Made by a program: the position numbers and the translations under genes. Under the pieces are notes generated by a model. It was given only the letters and a program-made list of their open reading frames with translations. It was not told the DNA's origin and made no database searches. A stretch of 64,000 nucleotides of DNA from Zhengella sedimenti (GTDB lineage: Bacteria; Pseudomonadota; Alphaproteobacteria; Rhizobiales; Rhizobiaceae). The stretch lies in NCBI RefSeq assembly GCF_046506625.1, contig NZ_JBKFFP010000001.1, positions 124,001-188,000 on the forward strand, written 5' to 3'. Of the stretch, positions 61,393 through 64,000 are shown piece by piece. Within the stretch, counting starts at the first letter, position 1. Every line of letters begins with the position of its first letter.

Positions 61393-64000
61393 ATGGGCGA
61401 GCGCCACCCGCGCGTCTTCACCATCGAGCCCGGGGCATCGTTCCTGCCGGAACTGGCGGCCGCACTGTCTGACGGAAGGCTGATCCCGGGCTTTCCCGAC
61501 AGCGAGGGGCCGATGGCGCTGGCCGGAGCCACGATCTACGTGCCGACGCGGCGCGCAGCGCGCCGGTTGCGTGCGATCTTCACCGAACGGACCGCTTCCG
61601 GCGCCGCCATCCTGCCGTCCATCCGGCCGCTCGGCGAATTCGACGAGGATGCCCCCTTCTTCATGGAGGGCGCGCCGCCGCTGCCGGATCTCGACCCGCC
61701 CATCGGCGCACTGGAACGGCTGCTTGCCCTGGCGCCACTGGTGCAGGCCTGGAAGGGCAAGGTGAGCGGCGAGATCGCGCGCCTGCTCGCCGAGCCGGTC
61801 ACCGTGCCCAACAGCTTCGCCGACGCGCTGTGGCTGGCCCGCGACCTGGCCGCGCTGATGGACGAGATCGAGACCGAGGGAGCAGGCTGGGACAAGCTCG
61901 GACACCTGGCCGAAGGCGACCTGGCGCAATGGTGGCAGGTGACGGTGACGTTCCTTGAAATCGTGACGTCGGTCTGGCCGGAGCACCTGGCATCCATCCG
62001 CCGCTCCAACCCGGCCGCCCACCGCAACGCGCTCATCGAGGCGGAAGCGGCGCGGCTTCGCGCCCGTCCGCCGGCCGGACCGGTCATCGCGGCCGGCTCC
62101 ACCGGGTCGATTCCCGCAACAGCGCGCCTGCTCGGCGTGATCGCCCGGCTGGACATGGGCGCCGTTGTCCTGCCCGGCCTCGACATGGGCCTGGACGCGG
62201 AAAGCTGGGCTCTGATCGGCAATCCGGATGCCGCGCCGTCGGTTTACGGCCACCCGCAATATGCGCTGAAGACGCTGCTCGCCCGGCTTGGCATCGAGCG
62301 GCAGGATGTCGTGCGCATGGCGGAGGCGCCGCCCATTCTGCATCAACGGCGCGCCATCGTTTCGCAGGCGCTGCGCCCGGCCGAAACGACAGACCGGTGG
62401 AGCGAAGACGCCGCCGCGATCCAGGGCGCCATCGGCGCCGGTGCGCTTGACGGTGTCGCGCTGGCCGAGGCCCGGCACGAACGCGAGGAAGCGATGGCCA
62501 TTGCCGTAGCGCTGCGCAAGGCGATCGAGGACGGGCACGAACCGGCCGCGCTCGTCACCGGCGACCGGATGCTGGCGCGCCGCGTTTCCTCGGAACTGCT
62601 GCGTTTCGGCATCACGGCCGACGATTCGGCCGGTACGCCGCTGGCCTCCGCCCCGCCGGCCACGCTGCTCATGCTGCTGGTCACGGCCGCGCTCAGGCCC
62701 GGCGATCCGCTGGCGCTGCTGGCACTGGCAAAGCATCCGCTCACACATCTTGGGCTTGAACGCCCTGTCTTGCGCGAGACGGCGGAATTCTTCGACCTGG
62801 CCGTGCTGCGCGGCGGCGCGGCGCGGCCCGACATTGCCACCCTGCCCGGTCTTGCAAATGACCGGTTGTCCGGCCTTGCCGACCGGCGCCCGCCGCACTG
62901 GATCGAACGGCTGACGCCGGAACGCATTGCCGCGATCCTCGACCTTGCAAACCGCATGGCGCAGGCGGCGCAACCGCTCACCGCCCTGCGCGGCCAGGCG
63001 TCCGCCAGCGTCGCCGAACTGACGCGGGCCTGCGTTCTGGCGCTTGAAGCGACGGGCAGGCAGGAAGACGGCAGCCTGGCAGAACTCTATCGCGGCGATG
63101 CCGGCGACAGCCTGGCGGCGCTGCTGCGCGACCTGCTGGCGGCAGGGCAAGACACCATGCTGGCGCCCACCGAATGGCCCGATGCGCTCGCCGCCATCCT
63201 GGCCGGCGAGACGGTCAAGCCGCGCGCCGGCGGCGAGACCCGCGTCCACATCCTCGGCCAGCTTGAAGCGCGGTTGCAGGATTTCGGCTTCCTTGTCCTT
63301 GGCGGGCTGAACGAGGGAAGCTGGCCCCGTCAGGCGCAGGCCGACCGCTTCATGTCACGGCTGATGAAATCCATGATGGCGCTGGAACCGCCGGAGCGGC
63401 GCATCGGCCAGGCGGCGCACGATTTCGAGATGGCGCTTGGCGCGCCGCGCCTGCTGATCACCCGTTCGGTCCGTCAGGACAACTCGCCGGCCACCCGCTC
63501 GCGCTGGCTGCAAAGGCTGCTGACCCTGTGCGGGCCGGAGGCCGAAGCCGCGCTGCTGGCGGACGGGCAGAAGCTGATCGGCTGGGCGCGCATGCTGGAC
63601 CAGGCCGACCGGGTGCCCTTTGCCGAACGGCCGGCACCGAAGCCGCCGCTGGACAGGCGCCCGCGGCATTTTACGGTGACCGAGATCGAGACGCTGCGGC
63701 GCGATCCCTATGCCATCTTCGCGCGCAAGATCCTCAAGCTGAAGCCGCTGGAACCGCTGGTGGGCGATCCGGGCGCGGCGGAACGCGGAACGCTGTTCCA
63801 CGAGATCCTGCACCGGTTCACGAAAGAGGGCATCGACCCGGCGAGCGACGATGCGGCGGAGCGGCTGACCGCCATCGGGCGGACCTGTTTCGATGAACTG
63901 GCCTTGCCGGACGATATCGAGGCGGTGTGGTGGCCGCGCTTCACCGCCATGATTCCCGGTCTCATCGCCTGGGAAGCCGGCCGCAAGCGGGCCGGGATGC
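61393..64000 (+). CDS. addB: Double-strand break repair protein AddB, 5' portion
   Basis: An open frame of 869 codons from ATG 61393 that runs off the window. It has the alphaproteobacterial AddB sequence: VYVPTRRAARRLRAIFTER-type segment near residue 55 (TIYVPTRRAARRLRAIF), GLNEGSWPRQAQADRFMSR near residue 640, and the start of the RecB-like nuclease domain, HFTVTEIETLRRDPYAIFAR and ERGTLFHEILHRF, near residues 760-800. With AddA it resects double-strand breaks for RecA. It lies 4 bases after murU. The Walker motif is not obvious, and the final nuclease residues lie beyond base 64000. addA is expected next. Confidence 0.93.
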   Translation, partial: MGERHPRVFTIEPGASFLPELAAALSDGRLIPGFPDSEGPMALAGATIYVPTRRAARRLRAIFTERTASGAAILPSIRPLGEFDEDAPFFMEGAPPLPDLDPPIGALERLLALAPLVQAWKGKVSGEIARLLAEPVTVPNSFADALWLARDLAALMDEIETEGAGWDKLGHLAEGDLAQWWQVTVTFLEIVTSVWPEHLASIRRSNPAAHRNALIEAEAARLRARPPAGPVIAAGSTGSIPATARLLGVIARLDMGAVVLPGLDMGLDAESWALIGNPDAAPSVYGHPQYALKTLLARLGIERQDVVRMAEAPPILHQRRAIVSQALRPAETTDRWSEDAAAIQGAIGAGALDGVALAEARHEREEAMAIAVALRKAIEDGHEPAALVTGDRMLARRVSSELLRFGITADDSAGTPLASAPPATLLMLLVTAALRPGDPLALLALAKHPLTHLGLERPVLRETAEFFDLAVLRGGAARPDIATLPGLANDRLSGLADRRPPHWIERLTPERIAAILDLANRMAQAAQPLTALRGQASASVAELTRACVLALEATGRQEDGSLAELYRGDAGDSLAALLRDLLAAGQDTMLAPTEWPDALAAILAGETVKPRAGGETRVHILGQLEARLQDFGFLVLGGLNEGSWPRQAQADRFMSRLMKSMMALEPPERRIGQAAHDFEMALGAPRLLITRSVRQDNSPATRSRWLQRLLTLCGPEAEAALLADGQKLIGWARMLDQADRVPFAERPAPKPPLDRRPRHFTVTEIETLRRDPYAIFARKILKLKPLEPLVGDPGAAERGTLFHEILHRFTKEGIDPASDDAAERLTAIGRTCFDELALPDDIEAVWWPRFTAMIPGLIAWEAGRKRAGM

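Overview
This window looks like a chromosomal segment of a Hyphomicrobiales (Rhizobiales) alphaproteobacterium with high GC content. The evidence is the set of conserved neighbourhoods: hemA of the C4 haem pathway, a Sinorhizobium-type fructose ABC cluster (frcR/frcBCA/frcK), dnaK-dnaJ-pmtA-pyrF, pckA/chvI-chvG-EIIA-HPr-ahcY, a DivL-type tyrosine pseudo-kinase, and a tsaE-amgK fusion followed by murU and addB. The genus cannot be named from the sequence alone. I see no tRNA or rRNA gene, insertion sequence, prophage, integrase, CRISPR array or att site. The window is dense, mostly core chromosome with a few accessory blocks.

Layout. 0-0.2 kb: end of hemA and its terminator. 0.7-7.4 kb: sugar utilisation locus with a PfkB-type fructokinase and ROK regulator on the minus strand, and binding protein, permease, ATPase, lyxose/mannose-type isomerase and FrcK-like P-loop kinase on the plus strand. 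7.5-14.9 kb: urease cluster ureD-A-J-B-C-E-F-G, interleaved with four non-urease genes (SpoT/MESH1-type HD protein, LprI-like protein, ABM-domain protein, YrhK protein). 15-17 kb: a BTLCP cysteine protease with a CtrA-like box upstream, then an intracellular PHA depolymerase. 17.4-22.5 kb: translation genes pheT, pheS, rplT, rpmI and infC, the last with an AUU start. 22.7-30.8 kb: hydrolase, DUF2852 protein, YgjP-type protease, small lipoprotein, trpF, then grpB-like/folC/accD/trpA/trpB on the minus strand.

30.9-36.9 kb: accessory metabolism with two GSTs, an exported cyclase-family enzyme, a carboxymuconolactone decarboxylase-like protein, an orphan TRAP binding protein and a long acyl-CoA dehydrogenase. 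37.1-42.8 kb: dnaK with a heat-shock promoter, dnaJ, pmtA, an FMN reductase, pyrF and a DUF1330 protein. 42.8-49.3 kb: HtpX-like protease, GGDEF-EAL protein, alkB, a secreted hypothetical protein, Kbp-like BON-LysM protein, arfB and a nitroreductase. 49.4-56.4 kb: pckA, chvI-chvG, PTS EIIA and HPr without hprK between them, and ahcY with a SahR-like operator. 56.5-64 kb: divL, tsaE-amgK, murU and the start of addB, which runs out of the window.

No wholly new multi-gene defence or biosynthetic system is evident. The signals most worth a second look are the alarmone-hydrolase-like gene inside the urease operon, the missing hprK beside an HPr that keeps its regulatory serine, two matching CATACT-N4-RGTATG palindromes upstream of a PHA depolymerase and an acyl-CoA dehydrogenase, the CtrA-like box, the nested palindromes between pckA and chvI, the loss of AccD zinc-ribbon cysteines, and the relocation of trpF relative to trpBA-accD-folC.
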